From contig NW_023600993.1 in assembly GCF_014898055.3 (NCBI RefSeq), forward strand, positions 13,432,714 to 13,496,713: 64,000 nucleotides of DNA. Direction: 5' to 3'. The notes below the pieces were generated by a model. The model was not told the DNA's origin and did not search any database. It was given only the letters and a program-made list of their open reading frames with translations. Numbering within the stretch: the first letter of the stretch is position 1; each line of letters starts with the position of its first letter. This document shows positions 24,363 to 36,884 of the stretch, in pieces. This DNA comes from Talpa occidentalis (taxonomy: Eukaryota; Chordata; Mammalia; Eulipotyphla; Talpidae). The translations under genes and the position numbers were made by a program.

Positions 24363-26511
24363 CTGTAGTGTAAAAAAACAAACAAAATAATAAATTAAAA
24401 TGTGTAAGTCTATTTAAATTATACATGCACATATAAAAGGATAAAATGGTTGTTTTATATTCTTTCAGAAACAGATACATAAAATAATGAAGTGTAATAA
24501 TTACTATGGTTGGCTTTTGCTTTTATTGTTGAAGTTTTGCCTTAACTGATCTCAGTCCGGATTAAAGACTAGAATTGCTTTAATATGTTTTCTGTTTATT
24601 TATTTCATTGTTCACATAGATTTTATTCCTATTACTAGATTTATTTTTGATGATTTCAATCACTTTCAAAATAACTTACTAAAACATAAACAGATAGAAT
24701 TATAATGAAATGCAAAATCATATGATATAGAACACTTGCACAATCTATTCTTAAGGGCTGAGAGACAAGTGTCAAGAAAAGGGCATTTTGGGGTAAGAGT
24801 TAATAATCAAGTCAGTTTTTGAAAACAAGAATGTTAAATATGTCCACTAGATGGCACACTGAGTCTTTCTTCTCTAAAAATGAATGAGTTATTTCAGAAT
24901 TCAGCAATTCTTTTAGAATTTCTATGTCATAGCAATTTCTATGTCATCTATTCTTATATACGAGTTTAATAAGTGCCCAGGTAGTGGAAATATTAGTAGG
25001 GCATGTGACAACACAAAAGCAAACTGCACAGTGCACATTTTCATAAAAGCAGCCATCCCAGACTGTCCTTTCTGTCACTTAATATTATTTACAAACATTG
25101 CAGAAATGCCTTTTATCATTAGGTCAGTTTTATCTACTTAAATATGCTCTGTTATTCAGAGTATCCATTACTTAGATGTATCAAGGCTCTTATAGACAAA
25201 TAATTAAATACACTTCTAGTTTATAAAAACATAACATGTTAATAACATACCAAATCAATACCATCATCGCTAAAATGTTAAATCATATATTTTTCATTAA
25301 GAATCTTGAAAAAACTTATAAATGTGTTTTACTATTTAGTGGTGTGTATCATTCATGTTAACAATTAGGACTTTGAAGCAGAGTGCTCTGTGTTTTCAGA
25401 GAGCTATCTCGACACAGAATGGCTGTATTTTATCTTAATAGAAAATTACCAATATGCTTTGCTATCAATCCTCAGAGACTTAATCCCAAGACACTGATAT
25501 ACTTGCACACAGGCGGGGGTATATAATTGCTAAGGTTAAATAGTTTGAAATTCATCAAGCTAACAAGCTGCGTCTTAATGGTCATGATGGACCTTTTCTT
25601 TTTCTGCTGAAAAGAGAGTATTTACACAGCTCAACCCTTTCATATCTCTTCCAAGTCAGCCCTAATCATCTGACAAAAATGACAATCCCTTGATTTAGCT
25701 CCAGCTACTACTCCTCTGGTTTGGTATTCAACACAGTTCTACAATAATCAAATGTGAATTGCCTTGATGAAGATAACTGATGCTTCCATGACTACCATAC
25801 TATTAAGTCTAACAGTGCAACTTTTCTCTCTCTAGGAATGACATAGGGTTCCTCGCAGTAGCTGATGACAACCTGGACCCAAGTATAATGGGAAAATAAA
25901 ATACAGGTTAAAGCATTGGCAGGTTGCCAACACATTCATGATTTATTAAAAAAAAATTAACTTTCTAGGACTATCACTCATGACTGATTTTGCTCTTTAT
26001 TCCCAGTACCTGGAAATACATTTTGTTTTGCTAATAGAAAAGGTTTTTCTTCTCTGCCTTCCAATAAACTAATAAAGGATTCTGTTACTTTTTTTTTTTT
26101 GCCAGAAAACAATGAAAGAAGGGACTGCATGGAGCAATTCCTTGAAACATCTTTATAAAGAAATGACAAGCAATTCAAGACACAAGTGCTGATCTATCTG
26201 AGCACTTAAAGTCATTATTAGCAATAATGATTTAACTTGAATATATGAATGAGACTCAAGTGTTGCTTTCACCAAAGCCTCTTTAAATTCTGAGGAGACT
26301 TACTAGCATCAAAGGAAGAAGAGGCAGTTTGAAATAATCACTGTGCTAGGATGGGGAAAGAAAAAAGAATTGAAAAGATGATGTTGAAAAACAGCATTTG
26401 AAATCTAAGAGAAATAAAATCAGAGGGAATAGTTCAAAGCTATTTAACAGAGGAGGGTGCCAGCACTAAAATATAAGTAAGCTGACATATAGCTGATGAT
26501 CTAGAATAGCA

Positions 26512-26825
26512 CTGTACAAGAGCAATATAATCTGGGCCACACATGCGAGCTTCATATGTCCTTTTAAATTATCTAGCAACCAGTGTAAACAAGAGTGAAA
26601 TTAAATGTAATTTATTTTATTTAATTAGTTCTATCTAAAATATTGTCATTTAATATATAATATGAAAAGTACTGAGATATTTTATATTCTTTCTTTTTTG
26701 CAAAGTCTTTGAAGGCCAGTGTGTATTTTACACTTACAGCACAACTCAATTTGAACCAGCCACATTTCATGTGCTCTACAACCACAGGCATCTGGAGGTT
26801 ACTGTAATGGACAGCACAGAACTAC
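26512..26825. mobile_element. Non-autonomous DNA transposon relic with inverted ends
   Basis: The left end (AGCACTGTACAAGAGCAATA) and right end (GTTACTGTAATGGACAGCAC) are imperfect inverted copies. Between them lies text common to a hAT-like mammalian MER element (AAGTACTGAGATATTTTATA, GTGTGTATTTTACACTTACA, TTTGAACCAGCCACATTTCA). I recognise the type but will not name the subfamily. Non-coding. Confidence 0.65.
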
Positions 26826-28699
26826 ATGTCTGACATGTACGTAAACCAATGTGTGGCTTGAAGTTCAGTATGTATAGACGGGGACAAAAAACAGGGCAGA
26901 AAAGCTCTCCGACATTAACATTCAGTGCTGACAGTTCTTCAATTTACCTGTAATTCTCTTAATCTTTTTCTGAAAAAGGCCTCAAAGAATCAAGAGATTG
27001 TGGAACAATCTCTACTGACGTAACTACGTATCAAAATGATAACTATGATTTCTTTAGGGGGATGAGATTAAATGAGCAGAATTCTAATTTCATGCAACTG
27101 AAACATTTTAAAAGTAAAGAAATTCTTGCTTTTCTAATTTTAAAAGATTTTTCCAACTAAAATTTTATGGAAATGCAACAGTTCTTAATTCTAATTTTTG
27201 AAGCACTGGAATTTCCTCTAAAATAGAAGAGCCATTAGAATTCTACACACGAAAAACCCCGTATCTGAGCAAGACCAAAGACTGTGCTAGTTGTAAGCTT
27301 TCCCTGTGTAGGGCAAGTGATGTTAGCAACTTCAACATTATTCTTTGTCTTTTTAAAATTACTCTAAATCTATTTTCACAGAGTCATGATTTCAATGATC
27401 ACAGGCTTTTCCAAACCTATATGCATTAAGGAAAGTTCTTCTGGTTTGCTGAATTTTTCTTTGGGAAAAAAGACCACAAAATGGTAACCACATCTTAACT
27501 CATATGGGCCTGGGCATAGAAGAATACCCTTACGTTCTATGACCTGGGAGGTCTAACACTTGAGTATCCATGAAGATGTAGAATCATGAAATTCAGTGCA
27601 CCTGGGTTTACCGTGCCCTCCCTATACCAATCCAGATGGACCTGAAATGATTCTAGAAGATTGCAGCTGAATAACTTCCCAAGTACCACTCAGTCTACCC
27701 TGTTAACAAGTTTTTGGAGCTCTTCTTAAAGCTTTCTCCTAAGCATTTTATTTTACAGCAATATAAGAAGGTTGAAAATCCCATCCATGCAAAGACAGGC
27801 TGGATTTTTGGGAGACTGCTTAAAACCTTGTGGACAAGGTGAATAACAAAGGCAGAACCCTTAATAGGAGAAACAAAGTGTTCTAGAGGAAAACAAACTA
27901 TTTAGAAAAATAAAACAAAACAAAGCAAAACCCAAATACTACTTCTAAATTTCCAAAACAAGCTTTTGTTAATGGAGCCTGATTGCAAAATCAATTTACA
28001 AATAGTGCCTAAATGGTAACAGTCAATGTATGAGATAAAACAGATCGAAATCCATCTACCCATTCCATGATAGTGAACATTCTTCATGTCTGAGGTCTGT
28101 ACTATAGAATAGTAAGCTGCTCCTTCATGTAATTTCAGGGGACAAACACCCTGTCCCTTACTGAACATGACTTTTGCTGATGGGCACCCCACCCCAACTC
28201 TACTCTAATGGAAGACTGTTCTCCCTGCCACCTGATCCCCAAGGTAATATTCCAGTATTTTAGGTTCGAACTCACTTCGTTATGGTAGTGCACACATATT
28301 TAAATGCTAACCCACACTAAGTACTATCAACTAGAAGATGGTATGAGACAATTTTCCTTATTCTTAGCTTGGTAAAATAAAATTTAGCCCAAAAAGGTCA
28401 ATATAAATAGTACTTTCTGCATTGATTCCCTATCTCCTGTAGTTCTCACTTGAAGATATGATTATGTCTTTCTGAATGGTTCTGCTTTTCTTGAGAAAAA
28501 GAGCCTGAAGAGCTCAGTTATCTTGCTTTGAGTAGTAGTGACAAGGGCTGGCTATTTATAAACACAAGGAGCAAAAGAAAAGCAGCTCCAGCGATACCCA
28601 ACCTAATTTATGAATGAGCCTGTAGGAGCTAGAGAAGAGTTGAAGCTATAAGGTAAAAGGGCTAAGGTAACACAAACTTCCCTCACTGCTTTGGAGGCA

Positions 28700-28885
28700 C
28701 AGACTGAGCGGGCCCTCAGGGGCTTGGGCTCAGATCCTTGCTCAGTGCACGCCCAGCTGAGACACAGTGAGGGTCAGTCACACTGTAGCTTTCTTCTCAT
28801 TTGCAAACTGCGGTCAGAAGTATAGGAGACAATTAATGGCACAGCGCAGTGGCAGGACCTGATAAAAGCTCAATGAGATGGAAGC
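28700..28885 (+). mobile_element. MIR copy
   Basis: Collinear with a MIR: GGGCTTGGGCTCAGATCCTT, CTTCTCATTTGCAAACTGCG and AAAAGCTCAATGAG at the end. Confidence 0.65.
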
Positions 28886-31800
28886 TATAACCACCTTTTG
28901 ATACCTCTGAGCACTGACAAATTTGAGAGCAGATTTGACAGCTTGACAAATTGAAATCCATGACAACACATAGGTAGAGAAAGTGATGTTTCATACTTTT
29001 GATAATCATACATAAATTCTGGGGTAAACTTGACCAAACATAATTTTTAAAAAACAAGAACACATATTTAGTCAGAAAGATATTATACACACTCAGTCAC
29101 ATATATGGGGGCAAAGACTGATTTATTTCTCAGGAGTGCAAACATTCATAAATTTTAAAAATTATAAAACTATACTATGCTATTATTATAGGATTTGTTT
29201 GCTGGAGGTTCTAATAATTAAAGTGATTTCCTGCAATATGTCCAAATTATTACCATTTTTATAGTTTATTGGTTACAATTTTTACATTAAACTGATAAAG
29301 TTTCTATAGCACTTGTTTAATAGCAAAGATTGATTTATATTTACAACATAATGAATTAAGTGGCACGAAAAAAAATCTGACAAATGAAGAAATAGTTTCT
29401 ATTTCCTAATATCTTGTTACCCACCCTTAGTTTTGAGCATGCAAGATTAGAAAAGAAGAAAAAATAAGGCTCAGAAGGAGAAATAGCATTGTAAAAATGT
29501 GTCGAATGTTCCTCTTTGATGAAAAATGAGACTCTTATTTTAGTGAATATGTTATTGCCTTAATGCTAGGGGAAAAGCAACCATCATTAGAAAAACGAAT
29601 TGCTCAGCTGTTTGTAAGCAAAAAGCTCTGGGGGAATTTCTCAGGACCCCAAAGGCAAAGCATTATAGGGTTATGCAAACATATGTTGCAGGTGTTTTAG
29701 GGGAGACAGGTGGGCAAACCTCAGCCATGGAAGAGGAGTTAGTTTCATGCACTGTAACTGAAACGAGATAACCTAAATGCATCCAAGTACAGAGATGCCA
29801 TGGCACCAGGGTATCGGAGCCGCAGAGCAAAAACTCACCCTAAAATAATTATCTCGTTAGTGCCAAGCAAACAGAATTTTTCCCTTCTTGTAGTTTTATA
29901 GAAAACAAACACTGCCAATTACTTTTTTTTTTTTTAAACTAAAGGTATTTTAAACCTGGAACAAAGAACAGCCTAAAATAGCAATAATTATCCAAAAAAG
30001 ATAAGGATGAAGTATTGTTGCCTTTATTTAAACAAATATTCCTAAGGAGACAGTTTGTTGTAATATCCCCTCATTGGTTCACTAGGCAACATTAGATTTA
30101 TCATAATTCTCCTAAAGCCTAAGATATTTCTATATTAAAATGCTAATTTTGTCTTTTCTTTTGCCTGTAATTAAAGCTAGGGAAACTTGTGATCTGATAT
30201 TCACTGATTGCTAGAGGGTCCACAAAGGTCTCCCCATTTCTGTTCCTTATATCCACATACTGCCCTCTTCATTAAAATCAGACACAGGAACAATAAGGCA
30301 GACATAAACCTAAAAGCTCACAAAATTCTCATTTAAACACACACACACATCTCAAAAATAACTGGCACTGCCTGGATATTGCCATAAAACCTACACTTTA
30401 TATCTTACTTCCTTGTTGGTTAAATATCCAAGAGCTGATTTTCTCTTTATGTGTGATTGAGAGACTACTCATTTTACTGCACATATTTATTTATAATAGT
30501 CTTCTGAGCCATACCGTCCCTATCTAAACCTCCTTTTCCCTGTTTAACAACTCATATGATGAATTAAATGTCAAATAGTGTAAAAAATAATCTCATAAAA
30601 CAGCAGACTTGCAAAATAAAACAAGTTTGATTTTTTCTACAAAATAAATAGTCCAACCTGTGGCTACAATGCTCCGATCAAATCATTATAGGTCTTTATT
30701 TAAAAACGAAAATGAATATTTGTTAACAAGTTTGTAAATTACAATACTACTTCAGCACCGGAATTAAAATGACCTCTGGTTTATATACTACTAATTCCTA
30801 TGTATATTGATGGGAGAGACACATTGCCAATAGCAAGTATTAAGGATGTTAGTTAGAGCCATTGATGGAAAAATTCAGGTAATTTTAATCTATGGATCTA
30901 CAGATTAAAATAATTTAAGAGTCTAAATTTTTTTTTAAAAAGAAGCAAAAAATTGGTAATTGGGTAAAGACACAGACAAAACCTCTGAACCCATGCCAGC
31001 CTCATTTTACATACTGAATAAGCCCAATTCCCGAAAGTGACATCCCCATCTCTACCCTGGCAAGCCGAGATCTCAGATGGCAGAGAAGCATTTTAAACCA
31101 CCTGTGCGTTATGCTCGACTGTAGCTTCACACAAAATAGACACCGAAAGAGAAATAAAATTTTTCCTTTTTTCTAATGTATCTACATGTTTGAATTTAGC
31201 ATGCAGGAGGGTACCAGACTAACGTGGCCCCCATTTGATAAGTATATTTATGACATGTATCTATATATAACATATATATGGAAAGTAGGAGTTTTGGCTT
31301 ACCCATTTTGTTACTAATACTGGACCTCAAAATATTCCTTTTAGATACTTGGCTAGCTCTGTTCAGCGGTGTAACTTCTTACCCTTTTCTCTCCTTAAGT
31401 TTGAGCAGAATGAGGGAGAAGCTGTGTTACTTCAACAGTTTAAAGAAACTTAAGGAATCAATGTCTTTCCCTTACAGTGGTTCCCAACCTTCAGTGATAG
31501 AAAGGAAAAAAAAGAGACGAGGTAATCTCAAAAAACATTCCAATTTGGGAAACAGACTTTGGAAATGAAAGTCTTGATATAAAAGTGATCTTAACCTGTT
31601 TTTGTAATTTCCAAGGCAACAAAAGCTAAGCTCCTGCCCATGAGGCCGGGTAAAAAGCAATGGCGACAGCAATTCTGAAAGCCATTTCAGTAACAAAACA
31701 TGTTAGAATCGGAGATTCATTTACTATATAGCTCCACTCTGACTAAGGCCACTCAGTCACTCATGCTGACATTTTTGGTGGCATTAGCACACCATTTCGT

Positions 31801-33228
31801 ATCAGTACTGAACTTTGAAATGCCTATGTGAAACAGATCAGAAAGGAAACGAGTAACAGGCAGACTCAAGCTATATGTTCCTGAGACCAAACTTAAGATA
31901 ATATGTCAAGTTAAGATGCAAAGGAGATCACAGAGAGTGTCTATGGAGATGGACTCCTAACTTTCTTGATTTTTTTCTAGATTTCATGTGTATTATAAAA
32001 AAGAACACTAATATTGTATAACTTTCTCGAAAGAGTAGAGCTAGTGTTGTGACATTTTCTTTTTAAATAACTTTAGATATGGCTCAGCCTCGAAATCAAA
32101 GCCCCCTCAAATATCGAATGACAAAACTGGCATGTCAAAGTTCACAACCTCATACTATCTTGTTAGGGTTCTTTTTGTGCTCTTACCTGCTTTCTGGTGA
32201 AGACTGACCCTCTTTTCAGAACAATGCTTTTAATTGCCCAAAACAAAATACATAGGATTATAAAAGAAATCAATGATATTGAAACAGCGATCAAAATGTT
32301 GAACAAATTTACAACATATGGTATGTGCTTTCATATTAATGTTTTAAATAAGATATAGTGGCTGGTCTAATCATTACTGTAATTTAGAAGTAGTGATGAA
32401 TGTAAATAGTATTTCAAGCTATCTTCATCAACTGTAATGTGATATAAAATATCTGTGATTGCTATTAGTAAAAATGTTTCAGGTGCTGTTAATACTATTG
32501 CAATTTGTTGCCTTCATCCACATTTGAAGAAAATACTAAATTTTAGTCAACACTTAGTGAAAATAAAGATGTAAATTTTGCTCGTTTTGCTCATCCAAGT
32601 TCTTGGTCTCTACTGAATTCTACCCACCTTCCATTTGGGGACCTCAGGTCTTTCCCCAGAAACCTAAAAGGTGATTTGGATAACAGTTTTTCCCTCTTGA
32701 GAATGTCGAGCTTTATGGGTACCATTGTAATAGCTTATTAACCCTTTTGCTGTATAAATGTGTGCAGGAATGATAGTCAAAATATTGTAACTGCAAGCGC
32801 ATAGGCAGCTACCAATCAGTGCTGATGGGGGAGCCAGGAGGAAATAGACCCTGCTGACCCCAGGCGTTAGTCTCTCAGATTTCTTTACCCACTGATATAG
32901 ATATATTTTGATATTTTAACAACTAGTATAGCTATGACACCAGATCAATGACAGCACAGGACAGAAATGATACTTGGCAGGGAAATGTGTTTAGATGTAA
33001 AGGATTTTTCCCAGTTAGTATCCAGTTCCTTATCTGAATGAGAAGTATGGCTGGTGGGTGAGGTTAGGATGATGCTGGGGGAATGCGTTACACTGAACAA
33101 GGTGAAGTGACCATTTCTGTATTAGATACTTTTCTACGTTAACTCCTCAGCAGTCACATTTACACAGAGACCCTCCATTAATAGGATTGTCTATCCACTT
33201 TTTTAAAAAGAGGTAGCTGCAATAGCCT

Positions 33229-33252
33229 TCTTTCTTTCTTTCTTTCTTTCTT
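33229..33252. repeat. CTTT tetranucleotide repeat in SINE tail
   Basis: Six CTTT-type units, derived from the poly-A tail of the minus-strand SINE. Confidence 0.95.
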
Positions 33253-33526
33253 TTTTAAAGATTTATTTATTTATTTATACAAGCACTGGGTACAGTCAGA
33301 AGTGCAGGAGGGTGAGAGAATTCACCAGAGCCAGAGCGGGGAGCAGAGCAGGCAGAAGGACCGAAATACACTGCTGAGGGGAGCAGCGGGCGGCAGGAGA
33401 GGTCTGCGCGCCATGTGGGACCCTCCTCCAGTTGCCGGGGAGCAGCCGGGGATTGAACTGGCGCCGCAGAGGCGGCGGGCAGCTTCGCAACCCAGCGCTC
33501 AATCGCTGCACCACTGGGGAGGCCCA
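33230..33526 (-). mobile_element. tRNA-derived SINE, long type, with CTTT-repeat tail
   Basis: Minus-strand full-length copy; its tail has become a (CTTT)n microsatellite at 33229-33252. Duplications TGCAATAGCCTT lie at 33218-33229 and 33527-33538. It shares the extra CCGG-rich piece with the copy at 17536. Confidence 0.94.
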
Positions 33527-33769
33527 TGCAATAGCCTTATTTCTCAGTCTATAATCAGAAATACTTCCAGAATATAACACTTTTCTGAGATCATTTTTTC
33601 TAAAGAATCAAATGTGAATTGGGGGTCCAAGGTTTCCCTGTTTGGAAATTTTAAGCAGTAGGAAGAAAAGAGGTTGCATATTTTATAATGATTTAAAAGG
33701 AAAACTGAGACTATCTTAAGTTATCATCCACTGAAGTTAAAAGAATTCTTTGGAGGCCATTCTTCCAGC

Positions 33770-35070
33770 AATCTTCATTGTTTCCACTTTTTGGCTTCTG
33801 TGAATAACTTCACCAAGAACATTGATACACAGGTATCTCTTTGGATAAAAATCAATTCTTTTGGCTGTATACCTAGAAGTACAATTTCTGGATCATGTGG
33901 TAATTCTAAATTTAAATTTTTGAGGACCTACTAAATTGTTTTTCACAATGGCTACACCATTTTTCATTTCCATCAGCAAGGTTTAAGGTTTCCAGTGTTT
34001 GCATGTTTGCCACATTTATTAATTTCATTTTTTAATAAAAGACAGTAACAGCTGTGCAGTAGTATTTCATTGTTCTTTGTATATCATCTTCATTGTTCAG
34101 CATCCTCTCATGTGTTTATTGGCCATTTGTATTTTTTCTTTGGAGAAGTTTCTGTTCAAATCCTTTGGCCATTTTTGAATTGGGTTGTTTTCCTATTATC
34201 AGGCTTTGATGATAGTTTCTTTTGCTGTGCAGTTTTTTTTTTGTTTTTTTTTTTTTAAATATAGATCCATTTGTGTATTTTTGCTTTTACTTCCTCTGCT
34301 ATGGGAGTTGAATCCCCAAACACATATGTGTGGGTTTATTTCTAGGTTCTCAAATCTGTCCCATTATTCTGTTTTTATTCCAAATACCACGCTGTTTTAA
34401 TTATTATTGCTTTGCAGTATAGTCTGAAGTCAGAGAACATAATAACTCCATTTTTGCATTTTTATTCTTTTTTGTCTCAGAACTGCTTTTGCTATTCAGG
34501 AACTTTTGCGGTTCCAAATTAAGTTTCATGATTTTTGTTATTCTATTTCTGTGAAAAACACCATTGGGGTTTTGATAGGGATTACCTTGAATCTGATATT
34601 GCTTTAGGTAACATAGAGGTCTGCTGCATCATGTGGGTTAGCTCCCTGGCCAGGGATCGAACTTGTGCTGCAGTGGCTGTGGACTGCTTCACTGCTTCAT
34701 AGTGCCCAGACTTAACCCCTTGTACCACCAGGGAGGCCCGAAATGTAACAGGTTTTTACATTTTCATTTTACTGAATTTACCTATTATTTCTAACAACTT
34801 TTTATGGAGTTTTGGGGTTTTCTATGCATGTTACCAAGTCATCTGGATACTAATTTCTTTCCAATTTGGATACCTTTTACATCTTTTACTTGTCTAAATG
34901 CTCTTGCTGGGATTTCTAACACTGTATTAAATAACAGCAGTAAGACTGGACATTCTTGTCTTATTCTTGAACTTAGAGGAAAAGCTGTTGGTTTTTTTCC
35001 ATTGAGTATGATGTTGGCTGTCAGGTTTGTCATATCTCCCCTATATTATTTTGAGGTATGTTTGAGCAAA
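33770..35070 (-). mobile_element. Old L1 ORF2 region, antisense, split by a SINE
   Basis: Plus-strand text has the familiar antisense L1 ORF2 phrases: TTATTGGCCATTTGTATTTT, TTTTGAATTGGGTTGTTTTC, TTTTGATAGGGATTACCTTG, TTAGAGGAAAAGCTGTTGGT and GAGTATGATGTTGGCTGTCA. Internal deletions shorten it. A SINE interrupts it at 34614-34739. All frames are broken. Confidence 0.85.
34614..34739 (-). mobile_element. tRNA-derived SINE, older, partial
   Basis: Diverged minus-strand copy with only the tRNA-related head (ending CACCAGGGAGGCCC) and the part around ATCATGTGGG. It sits within an old antisense L1, so it inserted after that L1. Confidence 0.85.
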
Positions 35071-35724
35071 TGCCCACAAGTTGTCTCCTCAATATGAGAC
35101 AGGCTGAGGCCAAATATGGTGCCAGTAGGCCTATTTTAGAAAAAACTCTGAAAGGGCTGACTGGCAATGTGGGTGATTCTGTAGAGCTCTCAAACATTTT
35201 CTGAATAATCCTAACTCAAGCCATCCAATTATATACTGCCATGATCACAATTCAGGTAACAAAAATGGAAAGAAGTCCAATAAATAGGTAGTAGCACCCT
35301 TTTTGACAGGGAAAATCAGCAAGAAGAATGTACAAGATTTTAACATAACGACTGATCACCTCTGTGTGACTGGGTGTCTTGAAGGAATGGCTGGTTGAGT
35401 GGATGTGGGATGGCAGCTGGTGTTATAAAGTGTAACTCATTTTTCTTCAATAAGTTGAACTCTTTGAAAGCAGTAAGATATCTAACTTCATTTTATTTTT
35501 GGATTGCTTTGTTTGTCTGGGTCTTTATAAGAATTTTACTAGAAAACTGAGAAGCTGTATGCCATTTTAAAGTCATGAAGTTTCATTTAAGCTGCATGGG
35601 AAAGGAAGCTGTCTAGCTGCCAAAACAAGAGGGGTATATAGAACATCCCAAGCACAGAGAAGAGACTAGAGAGCTGAGGGGAGGAGAGAATATGGAAACA
35701 ATATTCCGTATCCAGCCAACAGTT

Positions 35725-35880
35725 CAGGAATCCTTCTACCCCAAAATTTCCTGTGTCAGGCATTTTGCTACATACCAGGGTACCAGGATACAATACTTAC
35801 GATTCTGCTCTCAAGGAGCTTAGGCTAAAGGATGAGACAATCAAGTAATTATACATATCAATGTAAAGACTGTCCTTTCT
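35725..35880 (-). mobile_element. L2 3' end, antisense
   Basis: TGTCAGGCATTTTGCTACAT and CTGCTCTCAAGGAGCTTAGG match an antisense L2 terminus. Confidence 0.6.
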
Positions 35881-35944
35881 TCTCCTCCCCTATCCCTTCT
35901 AAATATGAAACAAATGGAGTCAAACCTATTACCTTGCTTCTTTC

Positions 35945-36045
35945 TCTTAGAGAAGGTGCATATTGCATCAGTTATCATTTATTGGGTGACAGACTATACT
36001 AGGCCCTTTACAGATATTATCTCATATCAAAGAATTTTCATAATA
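35945..36045 (+). mobile_element. MIR-like fragment
   Basis: TACTAGGCCCTTTACAGATA followed by TTATCTCATATCAAAGAATT resembles the MIR/L2-type tail text 'AAGCACTTTACATGTATTAT'. Orientation and family are not certain. Confidence 0.45.
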
Positions 36046-36616
36046 GAAATCTGCAGAGTGTATACCTAAACCTTTGAATCATATACAGCATTGTAAACCA
36101 GTTATCCCCCCAAAAAAGAAAGAAAATCTCCCTCCTTTTTCCCCCCACCAAAATAAAAGGATTTTTCACAACAAAGGCACAGCATTTCATAGGAACCAAG
36201 TTCTGAATGGTTAATGGGTTGGCCAAAGTCATGGAAATAATACGCAAAGGAACTGCCAGCTTTTTATGTTCAAACTTCTTTGGGCTAACACACCACAGCT
36301 ACTCTCATTCATAAGGATTTATGAAAGTGGGAAGAACAATGAACATTAATTCTTGGTTTTCTTTTTGGGCTAAACATTCTCAGTTCCAGGTGTATAGCCT
36401 TGACCATTTTGTTTCTAAGTTCACCTGTGCTTTCCTAAATAACCTGTTTATATGTCTTCAAGTAGTATTTCATAGTTTTCACACTTCAAAATTAAGAATG
36501 AAAACTGGACATATTTCTTTAGTAAGGACTTGGTCGGGAGATGCTACAACATTTTTGCATTTGAAAGTAAATATACCTTTTTTAAATTTATATGTATTTT
36601 ACATCACTGTTCATTT

Positions 36617-36884
36617 TTATTTTTTTAAAGATTTATTTATGCATACAAGAACTGGGGGGTAGAACAGAGGTACAAGGGGGTGAGAGGATTCACCAGAGAC
36701 AGAGTGGGCAGCAGAACTGGCAGATCTACTGCAATACACTGTTGAGGGGAGCAGTGGGAGAGATAGGAGAGGTCTGCTGCACCATGTGGGTCAGCTCCCT
36801 GGCCGAGGACTGAACTCATGCTGCAAAGGCTGGAGAGAGCTTGATAGTGCTGAGACTTTAACCTCTGTGCCACCAGGGAGGTCC
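36617..36884 (-). mobile_element. tRNA-derived SINE, long type, older
   Basis: Minus-strand copy from a T-rich tail with GATTTATTTATGCATACAAG to the head CACCAGGGAGGTCC. Several mutations in the body (for example CTGCTGCACCATGTGGGTCA) indicate an older subfamily, shared in part with 34614 and 51097. Confidence 0.9.
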
